A stretch of 64,000 nt of DNA from Enterobacter sichuanensis (GCF_002939185.1 NZ_POVL01000025.1:1-64000); one strand, 5' to 3'; shown: positions 16,680-27,119, counted from the stretch's first letter. A program made the numbers and translations. The notes: a model not told the origin generated them from the sequence alone.

Positions 16680-18704
16680 ATGGTTAACCTCTTCAGGGGA
16701 TTCGTCTTCCTGTGGCTGTCCTGCATCGGCATTGCCCATGCGGCGGACACCGGCTGGCTGGTTTCCCCCCAAAACGATCACGCCCGCATCCGCTTTCAGG
16801 CGGAGAGGGAACAAACGCACATTAAGGGCCTGCTCACCGTTGAGCTAAAACCCGGCTGGAAAACCTACTGGCGATCGCCGGGCGAGGGCGGTGTGGCGCC
16901 GAAAATCAGCTGGCCGGACGGCGTAACGGATAGCTGGTCCTGGCCGGTTCCGTCGCGCTTCGATATCTCCGGCATGACCACGCAGGGCTATCACGACAAG
17001 GTCACTATCCCGATTACGCTCGACGGGGTAAGGGGCGACACGCTCGACGGGACGCTCACGCTCTCTACGTGCAGCAACGTCTGTCTGCTGACGGACTACC
17101 CGTTGCACCTCGATTTTACCCAGGCTGCGGATGAGGGTTTCCGAAGCGCCTTCGGGCAAGCGATGCGCGCCGTGCCGGACACCTCCGGCGTTTCCGCCGA
17201 TTTGTCGGCCTGGCTTTCTGACGGCAACCTGGTGGTGACGGGGACGACGGACGGGAAATGGGATAATCCAGGGATCTACTTTGACCCACTGGAGGGTGAC
17301 ATTCTGCCCGGCGAGCCGGTCATTAAACACGACGGCAATACGCTTCGGGTAACGGTCCCCGTCACCGATGAATGGGGCGATAAGCCCGCCTCGCTGAAGG
17401 GCAAAGCGCTGTCGTTTGTGCTGACCAATGGCGATCGCGCGCAGCAAACCACCATGACCGTTGGGACAACGCCCGAAGAGACTTCAGTGGTGGACGGGAT
17501 CGGCAAAATGGTGCTGTTTGCGCTATTGGGCGGGCTGATCCTGAACCTGATGCCCTGTGTACTGCCGGTGATGGGCATGAAGCTCAACAGCATCCTGCAC
17601 GCGGGCTCGGACGGCCGCACGATCAGGCTGCGCTTTCTGGCCACCAGCGCCGGGATCGTGACCTCTTTTATGCTGCTGGCCGCGATGGTCACCGCGCTTA
17701 AGCTGGCCGGCGCATCACTGGGGTGGGGCATTCAGTTCCAGAACCCGTGGTTTATCGGTCTGATGGTCGCCGTCACCTTCCTGTTTGCGCTGAACCTGTT
17801 TGGGGTCTTTGAAATGCTGCTGCCTTCTGCCGTCGCCGGGCGGCTGGCAACGGCAGGAGGGACGGGGATTGGCGGCAGCTTCTGTGAAGGGATGTTCGCC
17901 ACGCTGCTGGCGACCCCGTGCTCCGCGCCGTTCCTCGGTACCGCGGTTGCCTTTGCCCTTGGCGCGCCGCTGCATGCTCTGTGGCTCATCTTCCTGATGC
18001 TCGGCGTGGGTATGAGCCTGCCGTGGCTGTTTGTCGCCCTGGTGCCGAAAACGGCCCTGCTGCTGCCAAAACCCGGCCGCTGGATGAACACGCTGAAAGT
18101 CGTTCTCGGCCTGATGATGCTGGCCTCCAGCCTCTGGCTGGCGACGCTGCTGAGCCTGCATCTGGGCGACAGGGTCACTCAGGTGGTGTTGCTGATGCTG
18201 GTCGCCGTCACGCTGGCGCTGTTCGCAATGAAGCGGCAAACGGCCTCGCCGCTGTTCTGGCTCGTGGTTATCGCGCTGTCGGCGTTCGGCGGATATCAGG
18301 TGCGCGGGCTGCTTAACGCGCCGCCTGACGCGTCGGCGCAAAATACCGCGCAGGCCATACCGTGGCAGCCGCTCAGCGAAGAGGCCATCGGGCAGGCGCT
18401 GGCGCAGGGGAAACGGGTGTTTGTGGATATCTCTGCCGACTGGTGCGTGACCTGTAAGGTGAACGAACATCGGGTGCTCAATCAGCCGGAGATCGTTGCC
18501 GAACTGCGCCAGCCGGACGTGGTGGCCCTGCGCGGAGACTGGAGCCAGCCGTCCGCGCTCATCGCGGCGTTTCTGGCGAAGCGAAACCGCTACGCCATCC
18601 CGTTTAACGCGGTGTATGGCCCCGGCCTGCCTGATGGCGAAATCCTCTCGCCGCTGCTGGACAAACGCACCCTGTTCACCACCCTGAACAACGCAAAAGG
18701 CTAA
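16680..18704 (+). CDS. scsB: DsbD-like transmembrane electron transporter ScsB
   Basis: This 674-residue protein has a signal peptide (about 1-20), a periplasmic N-terminal domain (about 21-265), a DsbD-type membrane domain (about 275-540) with the Pro-Cys-containing helices MPCVLPVMG and TPCSAPFLG, and a C-terminal periplasmic thioredoxin domain with active site C589-V-T-C592. It carries electrons from cytoplasmic thioredoxin to periplasmic partners; ScsC is the known partner in related operons. The ATG follows a CGGAG ribosome site, and the stop is 7 bases before scsC. Confidence 0.95.
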   Translation: MVNLFRGFVFLWLSCIGIAHAADTGWLVSPQNDHARIRFQAEREQTHIKGLLTVELKPGWKTYWRSPGEGGVAPKISWPDGVTDSWSWPVPSRFDISGMTTQGYHDKVTIPITLDGVRGDTLDGTLTLSTCSNVCLLTDYPLHLDFTQAADEGFRSAFGQAMRAVPDTSGVSADLSAWLSDGNLVVTGTTDGKWDNPGIYFDPLEGDILPGEPVIKHDGNTLRVTVPVTDEWGDKPASLKGKALSFVLTNGDRAQQTTMTVGTTPEETSVVDGIGKMVLFALLGGLILNLMPCVLPVMGMKLNSILHAGSDGRTIRLRFLATSAGIVTSFMLLAAMVTALKLAGASLGWGIQFQNPWFIGLMVAVTFLFALNLFGVFEMLLPSAVAGRLATAGGTGIGGSFCEGMFATLLATPCSAPFLGTAVAFALGAPLHALWLIFLMLGVGMSLPWLFVALVPKTALLLPKPGRWMNTLKVVLGLMMLASSLWLATLLSLHLGDRVTQVVLLMLVAVTLALFAMKRQTASPLFWLVVIALSAFGGYQVRGLLNAPPDASAQNTAQAIPWQPLSEEAIGQALAQGKRVFVDISADWCVTCKVNEHRVLNQPEIVAELRQPDVVALRGDWSQPSALIAAFLAKRNRYAIPFNAVYGPGLPDGEILSPLLDKRTLFTTLNNAKG

Positions 18705-18711
18705 CTGTACG

Positions 18712-19323
18712 ATGAAAACACTCCTTATTACGCTTCTGTTTCTGCTGGCCCCGGTTCAGGTGTTCGCGGCCCAGCCGCTGACGCCGGACCAGGAGCAGCG
18801 CGCGCAGCAGATGATCGCTGATTTCCTGTTTAACGACCCGAACTCCCCGCGCATCGGCGCGAAAAATCCAAAGCTCACCCTCGTGGTGTTTACCGACTAC
18901 AACTGTCCGTACTGTAAAAAATTCGATCCGTATCTGGAGAACATTGTCGAAAAACATCCGGACGTGGCGGTAGTCTTTAAGTTTTTACCTTTCCGCTCGG
19001 AAAGTTCGCTCACCGCCGCGCGAGACGCATTAACCGTCTGGCGTGCGCATCCTGAGCAGTTTATGAAACTCAACCATACCCTGATGGCGAAAAAGGGGTA
19101 CCACGATGAGGCCAGCATTCAGGAGGCGCAGAAGCGGGCGGGCGTGAACGTGACGACGCCGGATGACGAGAGCCTGCTGACGATCAAGCGCAGCCTGATC
19201 GTCGCGGAAAAAATGGGGATCCAGGGCACGCCCGCCACCCTTATCGGCGAGGGACTGCTTCCCGGCTGGGTGCCGTTCGAACAGTTCGATGAAATGGTCA
19301 GTGACGCACTGAAAAACCGCTAA
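18712..19323 (+). CDS. scsC: Periplasmic DsbA/DsbG-fold thiol-disulfide protein ScsC
   Basis: This 203-residue protein has a signal peptide (about 1-19) and a thioredoxin-fold domain with active site C65-P-Y-C68. The helical insertion of the DsbA/DsbG group is present, and a TPATLIGEG segment contains the cis-proline loop. In Salmonella and Proteus, ScsC is a disulfide reductase or isomerase kept reduced by ScsB, protecting periplasmic proteins under copper stress. It lies 7 bases after scsB, so the two are cotranscribed. Confidence 0.93.
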   Translation: MKTLLITLLFLLAPVQVFAAQPLTPDQEQRAQQMIADFLFNDPNSPRIGAKNPKLTLVVFTDYNCPYCKKFDPYLENIVEKHPDVAVVFKFLPFRSESSLTAARDALTVWRAHPEQFMKLNHTLMAKKGYHDEASIQEAQKRAGVNVTTPDDESLLTIKRSLIVAEKMGIQGTPATLIGEGLLPGWVPFEQFDEMVSDALKNR

Positions 19324-19329
19324 CCTGAA

Positions 19330-19346
19330 GGGGGCGGAATGCCCCC
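19330..19346 (+). promoter_or_regulatory. Small stem-loop between scsC and dsbG
   Basis: GGGGGC and GCCCCC form a 6-bp stem around a GGAAT loop, with no T-tract. It sits 6 bases after the scsC stop and 18 bases before the dsbG start. It looks like an intercistronic hairpin rather than a terminator. Confidence 0.4.
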
Positions 19347-19364
19347 GACAAACCGGAGAGGGAA

Positions 19365-20123
19365 ATGAAAAAATTACTGTTACTTTCGGCGCTGGCGACG
19401 TCAGGGCTGGTACAGGCGGCTGAAGCCATACCGGATGTGGTGAAGCACTTCAGCGAGCAGCAGAACATTAAAATCATCAAGAAGCTGGATGCACCCGGCG
19501 GGGCGCCAGCCTGGCTGGGGCAGTATCAGGACATGGGCGTCACGCTGTTTATAACGCCGGACGGCAAGCACGTGATCTCAGGTTATCTTTATGACGACAA
19601 GGGGAAGAACCTTAGCGAAGGCTACTTCCAGAAAGAGATCTACGCCCCGATGGGGCGCGAGATGTGGAAAAAACTCAACGCGGCACATCCCCTGAAGGAA
19701 GGGGCGGATAGCGCCCCGCGTAAGGTCTTTGTCTTTGCCGATCCGTTCTGTCCGTACTGCAAGCAGTTCTGGTCCGAGGCGCAGCCGTGGGTGAAGGCGG
19801 GCAAGGTTCAGCTCAACACGCTGCTGGTGGCGTTCCTCAACCCCAACAGCGGACGTAACGCCGCCGCGATCCTCAATGCGAAAGATCCGGTGGCGGCCTG
19901 GCGCGAATACGAGCTTTCCGGTGGGAAAAAGTTGCCGAAGCCAGAGGGTGAGGCTTCCCGCGAAACGGTAGCGATACTGCAGAAGCACCAGGCGCTGATG
20001 GACAGCCTGGGCGCTAACGCCACGCCAGCCATTTATTATCTGAATGCGGAAAATGAGCTGCAGCAGGTGGTCGGTATGCCGGATGCGCAGCAGCTTGAGG
20101 CGATGTTCGGGCCGAAGCCGTAA
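19365..20123 (+). CDS. dsbG: Thiol:disulfide interchange protein DsbG
   Basis: This 252-residue periplasmic protein has a signal peptide (about 1-18), an N-terminal dimerisation domain (about 25-90) and a C-terminal thioredoxin domain with active site C129-P-Y-C132. The cis-proline region is in ATPAIYYL. DsbG isomerises disulfides and protects single cysteines from sulfenylation, kept reduced by a DsbD-type partner. It follows scsC by 41 bases with a GGAGAGGGAA ribosome site, in the place where scsD lies in Salmonella, which suggests ScsB could also reduce it. Confidence 0.92.
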   Translation: MKKLLLLSALATSGLVQAAEAIPDVVKHFSEQQNIKIIKKLDAPGGAPAWLGQYQDMGVTLFITPDGKHVISGYLYDDKGKNLSEGYFQKEIYAPMGREMWKKLNAAHPLKEGADSAPRKVFVFADPFCPYCKQFWSEAQPWVKAGKVQLNTLLVAFLNPNSGRNAAAILNAKDPVAAWREYELSGGKKLPKPEGEASRETVAILQKHQALMDSLGANATPAIYYLNAENELQQVVGMPDAQQLEAMFGPKP

Positions 20124-20127
20124 ATAG

Positions 20128-20156
20128 CCAGGCAGAAACAGGGCGTTTCTGCCTGG
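20128..20156. terminator. Bidirectional terminator between dsbG and digH
   Basis: CCAGGCAGAAAC and GTTTCTGCCTGG form a perfect 12-bp stem with a 5-base loop. It lies between the ends of two convergent genes, 5 bases after the dsbG stop and 8 bases before the digH stop, and can serve both strands. Confidence 0.8.
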
Positions 20157-20163
20157 TTGTCAT

Positions 20164-21456
20164 TCAGCCACCCCAGCGTCCCTTCAGGTAATTCACCGCC
20201 TGCTGCGTCTGCGGGCGGTTGAGGTAATCTTCCCGGAACAGGATGGTGCCGTTAACGTTAGGCAGCGAATCGTTGAGATCGAGCTGTTTTTTCAGCTCCG
20301 GCACGCCGCCCTGAACCGTCCAGTCTGGCTCATTTTTCGACGGCTCACCCACCTTGTAGAACGCAATGCCAATGTACAGGCGCGTGTGGGTCGGCTTCAC
20401 CACGTCGGCCCACCATCTGGTCAGCACGTCGTAGCGCGCAGCATCCCGCGAGAAGGGCCAGTAAATTTGCGGGGCGATGTAGTCCAGCAGGCCCTGCTGA
20501 ACCCACTGACGCGTATCGGCGTAGGATTCATCATAGGCCGCGGCGCCGCGGGTGTCGGAGCCTGCCGGGTCAAACGAACGGTTACGCCACACGCCCGCCG
20601 GGCTGACGCCGAACTCCACGTCGGGCTTTGTCTGTTTAATCGCCCGGGAGACCTGGACAATCAGCTGCTGCGTGTTGTGTCTTCGCCAGTCGGCTTTGGA
20701 GGTAAACCCCTGGCCGTACTGCCGCCAGGTCTGGGAATCATTGAGCGCGGATCCCGGCGATTCTGCATAAAAGTAATCATCGAACTGCACGCCATCTACC
20801 GGGTAGTTCGCCACCACTTCGGTGACCACTTTGGTGATCCAGTCCCGCACGTCGGGAATGCCCGGGTCGAGCACAAAGCGGTCGCCCGAGATGCGCACCC
20901 ACTCCGGATGCTGGACATAGACGCTGGACGGGGTCTGATAGGCCGTCCGGTTCAGGGCGGCGATGGTGGACGGTTTAGTATTGGTCGACACGCGGTAAGG
21001 GTTGAACCAGGCATGGACCTTCATGCCGCGCTTGTGCGCTTCATCGAGCATAAACTGCAGCGGATCGTATCCCGGATACTCACCGATATTGCCCGTTAAC
21101 GTATCTGACCACGGCAAAATCTTTGATGACCAGAGGGCCGTGCTGTCGGGTTTCACCTGGAAAAACACCGTATTAATGCCGAGGTGCTTAAGGTTGTCGA
21201 GCTTTGCGATCAGCGCCTGCTTTTGCATCGCGATGCGTTGGTCCGCGCTGCGGCCGTTCACCGAGGCCACCGGGGGCCAGTCGAGACGCGAGACGGTCGC
21301 CAGCCAGATCCCGCGCATCGGCACGTTTGCCTGCTGCGTCGGTTTGCTGACGGTGGGAAGGGGGGTAACCAGTGACTTTGGCGGTTTTGAGGAGCAACTT
21401 ACAAGTAAAAGTGCGCAGGCAACCAGCGCACCAGTCCGTTTTACGTGTCGCGTCAT
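20164..21456 (-). CDS. digH: DigH/YddW-type peptidoglycan glycosyl hydrolase lipoprotein
   Basis: This 430-residue protein belongs to the GHL10 (DUF187) family. In E. coli, DigH is a divisome-associated outer-membrane lipoprotein that cleaves denuded peptidoglycan glycan strands. It has a lipobox-type signal (LLLVSCSS, lipidated Cys near residue 20) and a TIM-barrel domain beginning at RGIWLATVSRLDWP, with conserved acidic pairs such as QFDDYFY. The ATG at 21456 was chosen because it gives the lipoprotein signal directly; upstream in-frame starts add a non-signal extension. It lies 7 bases after the VF530 gene and is probably cotranscribed with it. Confidence 0.88.
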   Translation of the reverse strand: MTRHVKRTGALVACALLLVSCSSKPPKSLVTPLPTVSKPTQQANVPMRGIWLATVSRLDWPPVASVNGRSADQRIAMQKQALIAKLDNLKHLGINTVFFQVKPDSTALWSSKILPWSDTLTGNIGEYPGYDPLQFMLDEAHKRGMKVHAWFNPYRVSTNTKPSTIAALNRTAYQTPSSVYVQHPEWVRISGDRFVLDPGIPDVRDWITKVVTEVVANYPVDGVQFDDYFYAESPGSALNDSQTWRQYGQGFTSKADWRRHNTQQLIVQVSRAIKQTKPDVEFGVSPAGVWRNRSFDPAGSDTRGAAAYDESYADTRQWVQQGLLDYIAPQIYWPFSRDAARYDVLTRWWADVVKPTHTRLYIGIAFYKVGEPSKNEPDWTVQGGVPELKKQLDLNDSLPNVNGTILFREDYLNRPQTQQAVNYLKGRWGG

Positions 21457-21463
21457 TTGCGTA

Positions 21464-21751
21464 TTAGCTCTTGATAATCCGACTGTTGGCCCAGGGATTA
21501 AAGGCGGGCGCTTCCTGTTCTGCGTGTCCCTCATCGTTGAGAGAGTCCAGATACAGGGCTTCAACCTCCGCGCGCGCCCACGGGGTACGACGCAGAAATT
21601 TCAGGCTCGATTTAACGCTGGGGTCTTTTCTGAAACAGTTAATTTTGATTCGGTCGCCCAGTTCGTGCCAGCCATATTTCGCCACCAGGGCGTTGACCAT
21701 CATCTCCAGCGTTACGCCATGCAAAGGATCTTTGGAAATATGTGCAGTCAT
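21464..21751 (-). CDS. VF530-family (DUF2132) DNA-binding protein
   Basis: This 95-residue protein matches the small VF530 family: the DPLHGVTLE opening, the [11 protein letters not shown] helix, and the diagnostic [23 protein letters not shown] core. The family is annotated as DNA-binding on structural grounds; its cellular role is unknown. It precedes the digH gene by 7 bases on the same strand. An extra acidic C-terminal tail (about 72-95) extends beyond the conserved core. Confidence 0.9.
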   Translation of the reverse strand: MTAHISKDPLHGVTLEMMVNALVAKYGWHELGDRIKINCFRKDPSVKSSLKFLRRTPWARAEVEALYLDSLNDEGHAEQEAPAFNPWANSRIIKS

Positions 21752-21812
21752 AGGCGTCCGGATGTCTCGATTTTTAGGGGATTGGGGTAAACGCTGAAAG
21801 GGTACAAGAAAG

Positions 21813-21843
21813 GAGGGGAAGCGGCAATTTTCCTTTTCCCCTC
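21813..21843 (-). terminator. Probable terminator of the GT2-DUF3131-GH2 operon
   Basis: GAGGGGAA and TTCCCCTC form an 8-bp stem with a 15-base loop, just past the GH2 stop on the minus strand, followed by CTTTCTTG. The loop is large and the T-tract mixed, so it may be a weak terminator. Confidence 0.45.
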
Positions 21844-21845
21844 GC

Positions 21846-24020
21846 TCACTTTATGACGGACTCCGTGCGCTGATTTTCGCCGACAATTTTTCCCGCGCTG
21901 TTTTCAATCTTAAACCGAATCGACACGTCGTCCTGGCCCACGGGCGTGGCAGTGACCGCTTTTACCATCGTTCCTGAGTCTGCTGCGATCGTCATCGTCG
22001 TCGTGCCTTTTGCCAGCAGCTTGTCGCGCTGGGTGATGTGCCAGCTCAGACGACATTCGCGGCACGGTTTCCAGGTGTCGTTGATGGCCCACAGACGCAC
22101 GGTCGCCGCCGCGCCGGATTGCCACTGCGCCGTGACGGGTTCAATAGACGGCAAAACAGGCTGGTAGGCGCGTTTTAAGGCGTAGAACCCGGCTTTAGGC
22201 TTACGCAGGTAGTCCACTACGCCCCAGTTGATGGAGGGCCAGGTTTCTACAAACATGAAGTGGAACAGGGCCGTCACCGGCTGGTAGCGCTGTCGACGAT
22301 AGCTCTCTGCCGCCGTGGCCACCAGCTGCGACTGGTACGCCTGAGTATTGCGGATCATCGCCTGAATGTTGTCCCCACGCGAAATACCGGCAAACTTAAA
22401 GGTCTGGAAGGGCTGAAAATTATGGTATTTCCAGACGGTCCAGCCGGGATCGTCAGCGGCGGTCGTTTTGGGCCAGAGTGACGCCGCCGGGATGATGGTT
22501 TTTAGCGTCGACAAGCGGGGAAGCGCCTGCGCGCCGAACTCGGTGATGATCCCCGTTTTGGCCGGAGCAAGCAGGTTCCGTACGGTACCAAAGTACCAGC
22601 CCGCCCAGTAATGCTCCTCAACGGCGGAGAAGCGGTGCACGATGCGCGAGGTATCTTCGGCAAGCGTATCCGCCACCTTTTGCGTGAGCTCGCGATTCAG
22701 ATCTTTATTCCAGTCCGGGAAGCGTTTTTCCATCCACGGCGAGTTCCACGGCGGTTCGTTATGCCCGCCCCAGACGATGATGGCGGGGGAATTACCGAAC
22801 TGTTCGATCATCTCCCGCGTCTGGCGAACCGCATTTTCCGTGAAAGCCGCACTGTTGTTGTAGCCCCACTGCAGCGGAACATCCTGCCAGATCATCATGC
22901 CCATCTCATCGGCCACGTCATACAACGCACGTCCGGCAACGTGTCCGTGCACGCGTATGGCGTTGGCGTTCATGGCTTCCACCAGACGAAGATCGCGACG
23001 GTATTTTTCTCGCGTCATGGTGCTGAGCCAGGGGGATCCGATGTAATTACTGCCCTTAATGAAAAGGCGTTTGTCGTTAATGAGCCAGCCCTTATTGTCG
23101 GGCTGCTCGACGATCTTGCGCAGCCCGGTGCGGGTGACCGCCGTATCCATCAGGCCGTTTTCATCCCGCAATGCCACGCGAATGGTATACAGGTGGGGTT
23201 TTCCGGTACCGACGGGCCACCACAGTTTTGCCTTCGGCATGGGCAGCGTCAGCTGCACGGAATGGGCGCCGCTTTCGAGGGTAACCGGAAAGTCAGCCTG
23301 ATAGGGCCTGCCGCTGAAGTTGGCGGGCGTGGCGGTGAGACGCACGGTCGCCGGGCCCTGACCGAGCGCGCGATAGCGAATGTCTGCTTTCAGCGCGGGG
23401 TGCATCAGCCCCTGTGACCAGTCTGGCCGCAGGATGGTCTCATCCAGGGTAGCGCCTCGGCTAAGATGCAGCCTCACCGGCGCCCAGATGCCGCCCGAGT
23501 TGGCGTCCTGTCCTTGCGGCGACCAGGCCCCGCCGGGACGCGTGTCATGCTGGTTAAGGATCCCCTTCATGACCGTTTTATGCAGCGGCCAGATCTTATT
23601 GGGATCTTCGTAAGGGCTGTCCACCCTGACCACCAGTCGGTTGTGACGTTGTAACGCTTGACTGGCATCCAGCGAAAAGCGCTGAAAATAGCCCTCATGC
23701 TGGCCGAGCGGCTGGCCGTTCAGGGTGACCTCGGCCAGGTAGTCGACGCCGTCAAACACCAGAGTGCTCATTACATCGGGCGGCTGCACGGGCAGGGAAA
23801 ACGCGTGCTTGTACCACAGCGCGCCCTGGTGATCGTACCCGGCGCTGTACCAGTTGGCGGGGACCTGAAGCGGGCGCCAGCCTGATGCGGCAGGACGCGC
23901 GCTATCATTGGCGTCCTGAACCTGCCATTCTCCGGCCAGAGACCAGCTGACCGGCGCAGAGTTCGCCACCGTATGGGTGGTCAACAGGGCAATGAGCAGC
24001 GCGCAGTTGCGAGCGATCAT
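21846..24020 (-). CDS. Secreted glycoside hydrolase family 2 enzyme
   Basis: The 724-residue protein has a signal peptide (about 1-25) and a GH2 layout: jelly-roll sugar-binding domain, immunoglobulin-like domain, TIM barrel with acid/base Glu in GGHNEPPW and probable nucleophile Glu in IITEFGAQ, then a C-terminal beta domain. The pattern is closest to exo-acting beta-mannosidase or exo-beta-glucosaminidase members, but the substrate cannot be read from sequence. The start overlaps the hybrid kinase stop as ATGA. As last gene of a seven-gene glycan operon, it probably trims or recycles the polymer in the periplasm. Confidence 0.85.
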   Translation of the reverse strand: MIARNCALLIALLTTHTVANSAPVSWSLAGEWQVQDANDSARPAASGWRPLQVPANWYSAGYDHQGALWYKHAFSLPVQPPDVMSTLVFDGVDYLAEVTLNGQPLGQHEGYFQRFSLDASQALQRHNRLVVRVDSPYEDPNKIWPLHKTVMKGILNQHDTRPGGAWSPQGQDANSGGIWAPVRLHLSRGATLDETILRPDWSQGLMHPALKADIRYRALGQGPATVRLTATPANFSGRPYQADFPVTLESGAHSVQLTLPMPKAKLWWPVGTGKPHLYTIRVALRDENGLMDTAVTRTGLRKIVEQPDNKGWLINDKRLFIKGSNYIGSPWLSTMTREKYRRDLRLVEAMNANAIRVHGHVAGRALYDVADEMGMMIWQDVPLQWGYNNSAAFTENAVRQTREMIEQFGNSPAIIVWGGHNEPPWNSPWMEKRFPDWNKDLNRELTQKVADTLAEDTSRIVHRFSAVEEHYWAGWYFGTVRNLLAPAKTGIITEFGAQALPRLSTLKTIIPAASLWPKTTAADDPGWTVWKYHNFQPFQTFKFAGISRGDNIQAMIRNTQAYQSQLVATAAESYRRQRYQPVTALFHFMFVETWPSINWGVVDYLRKPKAGFYALKRAYQPVLPSIEPVTAQWQSGAAATVRLWAINDTWKPCRECRLSWHITQRDKLLAKGTTTMTIAADSGTMVKAVTATPVGQDDVSIRFKIENSAGKIVGENQRTESVIK

Positions 24021-26683
24021 GCGTTTACCCCGCGCGCGTTGAGCCACGCCATCAGGCGCAGCGATTCCTTATGAAGCTGCTGGTTTAGCGCCGCAAGCTG
24101 TTGCCCCTCCAGCGTGTGCGCCTCGCTCTCCAGCGCCTGCAGCTGACGGGCGAGTCGCCCGAAATCCAGCGTGACGGCTTCTCCTCGCAGCTTGTGGGCG
24201 CCGCGGCGCAGCGCTTCACGATCGTCGCTGTCGATAGCCAGGGTGATGGCCTTCATGGCCTCCTCCAGCCCTTCGCCAAACAGGGCCAGCAGCTCCTGGA
24301 CCAGAGCAGGGTCGTCAGCACACTGCTTCAGCAGACGTGCTTCATCCGGGAAGGCGGAAGGGTCATCGTGGCGCGGGAGCACGCGAGCAATCTCCTCAGC
24401 GAGACGCTCCTGGCTGATGGGTTTGGCAATGTAGCCGTCGAAACCCATCTGAAAACAGCGCTCTTTATCCCCCTGCATGGCGTGTGCGGTCATGGCGACG
24501 GTGGGCTGAGCCGGGCCGGGCCGGGCGCGTTCTTCTTCACGCAGCAGGCGAATGGCGGTCTCACCGTCCATCTCTGGCATCTGAAGATCGATCAGCAAAA
24601 CGTCCCACACGCCCGCGCGCCAGCGTTCCAGCAGTGCGACGCCATTATCGACGATCTGACAGGTGTGCCCGAGCCGCTCAAGCAGGCGCGCGGCGACCTT
24701 CTGGTTGACCAGATTATCTTCCGCAAGGAGGACCCTGAGCCCGGCGGTGTCCGGCGCGACGGTGGCTGCGGGCGCGCTTTCACTCACCGTCTTTGGCGCA
24801 CGTTCAAACGCCGCGGCAATCGCCTGATGCAATTCATTCTGGGCGATAGGTTTATGCAGGTAGTTCTGGATACCGATCCGCTTCAGCATATTGATATCAA
24901 AATGTCGGCTCATGGAGCTCAGCATGATGATATGGCTCTCAGCAACCTGCGGCAGCACCGAAAGTTCGAGAGCCAGCGACACGCCGTCCATATCCGGCAT
25001 CTGCGCGTCCAGCAGGATCAGGGGCCATGCCGTTCCCGTTTTAACCCGGTTGATGGCCTCGCTGGCGTTATTAACGCAGGTGGGTTTCAACCCCATCTGG
25101 CTGAGCATGGCGGCCAATAGCCGCAGGTTGGTCGCGTTATCATCAACCACCAGCACGGGCTCCCCGTTAAAGCGATGGCTATGAGGGCGTTCCTCCGGGC
25201 CAGGCGCCTGGGCCGCAAGCGGTAGCACGAAGGAAAATTCGCTGCCTTTCCCCGGCTCGCTGGAGACCGTTAATTCGCCGCCCATCGCCGCGACCAGTCG
25301 CGCAGAGATGGTTAGCCCGAGCCCCGTACCGCCATAGCGGCGGGTGGTAGAGTTATCCGCCTGGCTGAAGGCTTCAAAAATGGCTTTCTGCTTATCTGCC
25401 GGAATGCCAATGCCGCTGTCGCACACCCGGAAACGCCATCGATCCGTGTTATCCGCGGGCTCAACAATCAGGATAACTTCACCCTGATGGGTAAACTTCA
25501 GCGCGTTACCCAGCAGATTGGTCAGGATCTGGCGCAGCCGCGCGCCGTCGACAAGCAGCACGTCGGGAACGTCGGGCGCAATATCGACCAGCAGCTCAAT
25601 GCCTTTTTCGCTCGCCCCCGGCATGTGGGGGCGAATAAGCGACTGAATGAAGGGGCGGACCGGGACGGGCTCCGCCTCCAGCTCCACTTTACCGGCTTCA
25701 ATCCGGGAAAAGTCGAGAATGTCGTTGATGATATGCAGCAAAGACTGGGCAGAACTCATCACCAGCGTCAGGTAATCGCGCTGATCGGCGCTGAGCGCTG
25801 TATCCAGGCACAGTTGGGTCATGCCAATAATGCCGTTCATGGGGGTGCGAATTTCATGGCTCATATTCGCCAGGAATGCGCTTTTTGCCTCATTGGCTTT
25901 TTGTGCCTCAATGGCTGAGGCGAACGCCTGAATTTCAGCCTCCTTACGGCGCGTAATATCCTGCAGCGTGCCAATCACGCGCTCGGCGTTTCCCTCAATG
26001 GAGAGCGTGACCACCTGGCCGGAGAGCAGCATCCAGCGCAGACCTTCGGTAGGGTGATGCACGCGAATTTCACATTCAAAGACCGGACGATGATCCTGCT
26101 TCGACGCGTGCAGCGCCTTGCGCAGCGCAGCGCGATCGTTCTCGTGGACCTGATTGAGCAAAAAACGCACCGGATATCGCCACTGGGTGCGCGACTGGCC
26201 CAGCATGGCAAGCAGGGTATCGTTGACCTGGAGCGTGTCTCCAGAAACCTGCCAGTCCCAGATCCCGATATGGATGGATTCCGCCGTCAGCAGAAAATCG
26301 TCATGCAGTTGATGACGTGCCCGCTGTGCTTCATCCAGCTCCGTGACATCGCTGTGCAGGCTGACAATGCCACCGTCCGCAAGGCGCTGGTGCTGGACGA
26401 AGATCCGCCGCTGGCCTGCCTGCCGCACTTCGCAGTGTTTATCCTGCCGACAGTTGCGCACGATCGACTCGCGCAGCGTCAGGCGAAGGCCGGGATCTAC
26501 GTTGTAAACGGCGTCGATAAAGCGTTCCGCCAGCGACTCCAGCGTTGTACCCACCTTCAGCCACGGGGTAATGACCGGATAAAAAAGGGCCACGTTGTGA
26601 TTCCAGGCCTGCAGGCGTTCCTCGCGGTCATAAATCATGACGGCGGCCGGCAGCGCGTTAAGATCGTACGTGAATGCGCTCAT
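24017..26683 (-). CDS. PAS hybrid sensor histidine kinase with two receivers and an HPt domain
   Basis: This 888-residue cytoplasmic protein shows no transmembrane segment. In order: two PAS-like domains (about 5-115 and 125-247), HisKA with His276 in [10 protein letters not shown], HATPase with N-box NLLGNALKF and the GTGLGL motif, a first receiver with [11 protein letters not shown], a second with [11 protein letters not shown], and an HPt with HKLRGEAV near the C-terminus. A complete phosphorelay is thus present in one chain. No output-domain response regulator is adjacent. The REC-PP2C protein in the divergent operon is a natural phosphate acceptor, which is inference. It is 10 bases after the globin-like gene, which suggests that protein feeds it a signal. 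Confidence 0.93.
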   Translation of the reverse strand: MSAFTYDLNALPAAVMIYDREERLQAWNHNVALFYPVITPWLKVGTTLESLAERFIDAVYNVDPGLRLTLRESIVRNCRQDKHCEVRQAGQRRIFVQHQRLADGGIVSLHSDVTELDEAQRARHQLHDDFLLTAESIHIGIWDWQVSGDTLQVNDTLLAMLGQSRTQWRYPVRFLLNQVHENDRAALRKALHASKQDHRPVFECEIRVHHPTEGLRWMLLSGQVVTLSIEGNAERVIGTLQDITRRKEAEIQAFASAIEAQKANEAKSAFLANMSHEIRTPMNGIIGMTQLCLDTALSADQRDYLTLVMSSAQSLLHIINDILDFSRIEAGKVELEAEPVPVRPFIQSLIRPHMPGASEKGIELLVDIAPDVPDVLLVDGARLRQILTNLLGNALKFTHQGEVILIVEPADNTDRWRFRVCDSGIGIPADKQKAIFEAFSQADNSTTRRYGGTGLGLTISARLVAAMGGELTVSSEPGKGSEFSFVLPLAAQAPGPEERPHSHRFNGEPVLVVDDNATNLRLLAAMLSQMGLKPTCVNNASEAINRVKTGTAWPLILLDAQMPDMDGVSLALELSVLPQVAESHIIMLSSMSRHFDINMLKRIGIQNYLHKPIAQNELHQAIAAAFERAPKTVSESAPAATVAPDTAGLRVLLAEDNLVNQKVAARLLERLGHTCQIVDNGVALLERWRAGVWDVLLIDLQMPEMDGETAIRLLREEERARPGPAQPTVAMTAHAMQGDKERCFQMGFDGYIAKPISQERLAEEIARVLPRHDDPSAFPDEARLLKQCADDPALVQELLALFGEGLEEAMKAITLAIDSDDREALRRGAHKLRGEAVTLDFGRLARQLQALESEAHTLEGQQLAALNQQLHKESLRLMAWLNARGVNA

Positions 26684-26693
26684 CGTGATCCTC

Positions 26694-27119
26694 CTACGCG
26701 CGGTAGTGCAGTTCTGCCTGTCGGCGCAGGTATTCCAGCCCGGGCGCGATCGCCATGGCCCAGGCCGTCAGGATCTCATCGTCGCACTGCGGATCGCGCA
26801 GGCTCACCGCGTTCAACATCGCTTCGCGCCACAGGGCGAAAAAACGCGGCGGGAGGTGAAGACCGTCGTCACTTTGCTCCCGCGCCAGGCACTCGAGAAA
26901 ATCAGGCACGATTAACGCGCCGTCTACCGCAAGCATGGCGAAGAAACTCTTAAACAGAGTCTGCTGACCCTCGCTATCCGGCAGGCGAGAAAAATGCTGC
27001 TCCGTCTCGGGTGACATATGGACGAAGGCGTCATAGAACGTCTGAAAAAACGCCGTTTTATCATTATCCGGAAAGACGCGGTTAAGACTGGATTCAAACA
27101 GATCGCGGTAAAATTTCAC
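26694..27119 (-). CDS. Globin-like sensor protein lacking the usual proximal histidine
   Basis: This 141-residue all-helical protein follows the bacterial globin pattern: [16 protein letters not shown] (B-C helix region), an F-helix region [20 protein letters not shown], then a long G-H helical pair ending [13 protein letters not shown]. Where single-domain sensor globins usually have His (the xxHxxxG segment), this protein has Gln82, so it may not bind heme in the normal way. It overlaps the preceding DUF3131 stop by four bases and precedes the hybrid kinase by 10 bases. A regulatory partner of the kinase is the likely role. The fold is inferred from pattern only. Confidence 0.65.
   Translation of the reverse strand: MKFYRDLFESSLNRVFPDNDKTAFFQTFYDAFVHMSPETEQHFSRLPDSEGQQTLFKSFFAMLAVDGALIVPDFLECLAREQSDDGLHLPPRFFALWREAMLNAVSLRDPQCDDEILTAWAMAIAPGLEYLRRQAELHYRA

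Noticed and set aside
24101-25120. 339-codon plus-strand open frame opposite the hybrid kinase
   Set aside because: It lies entirely antisense to a gene with full domain conservation, has no family motifs, and is expected by chance in GC-rich DNA.
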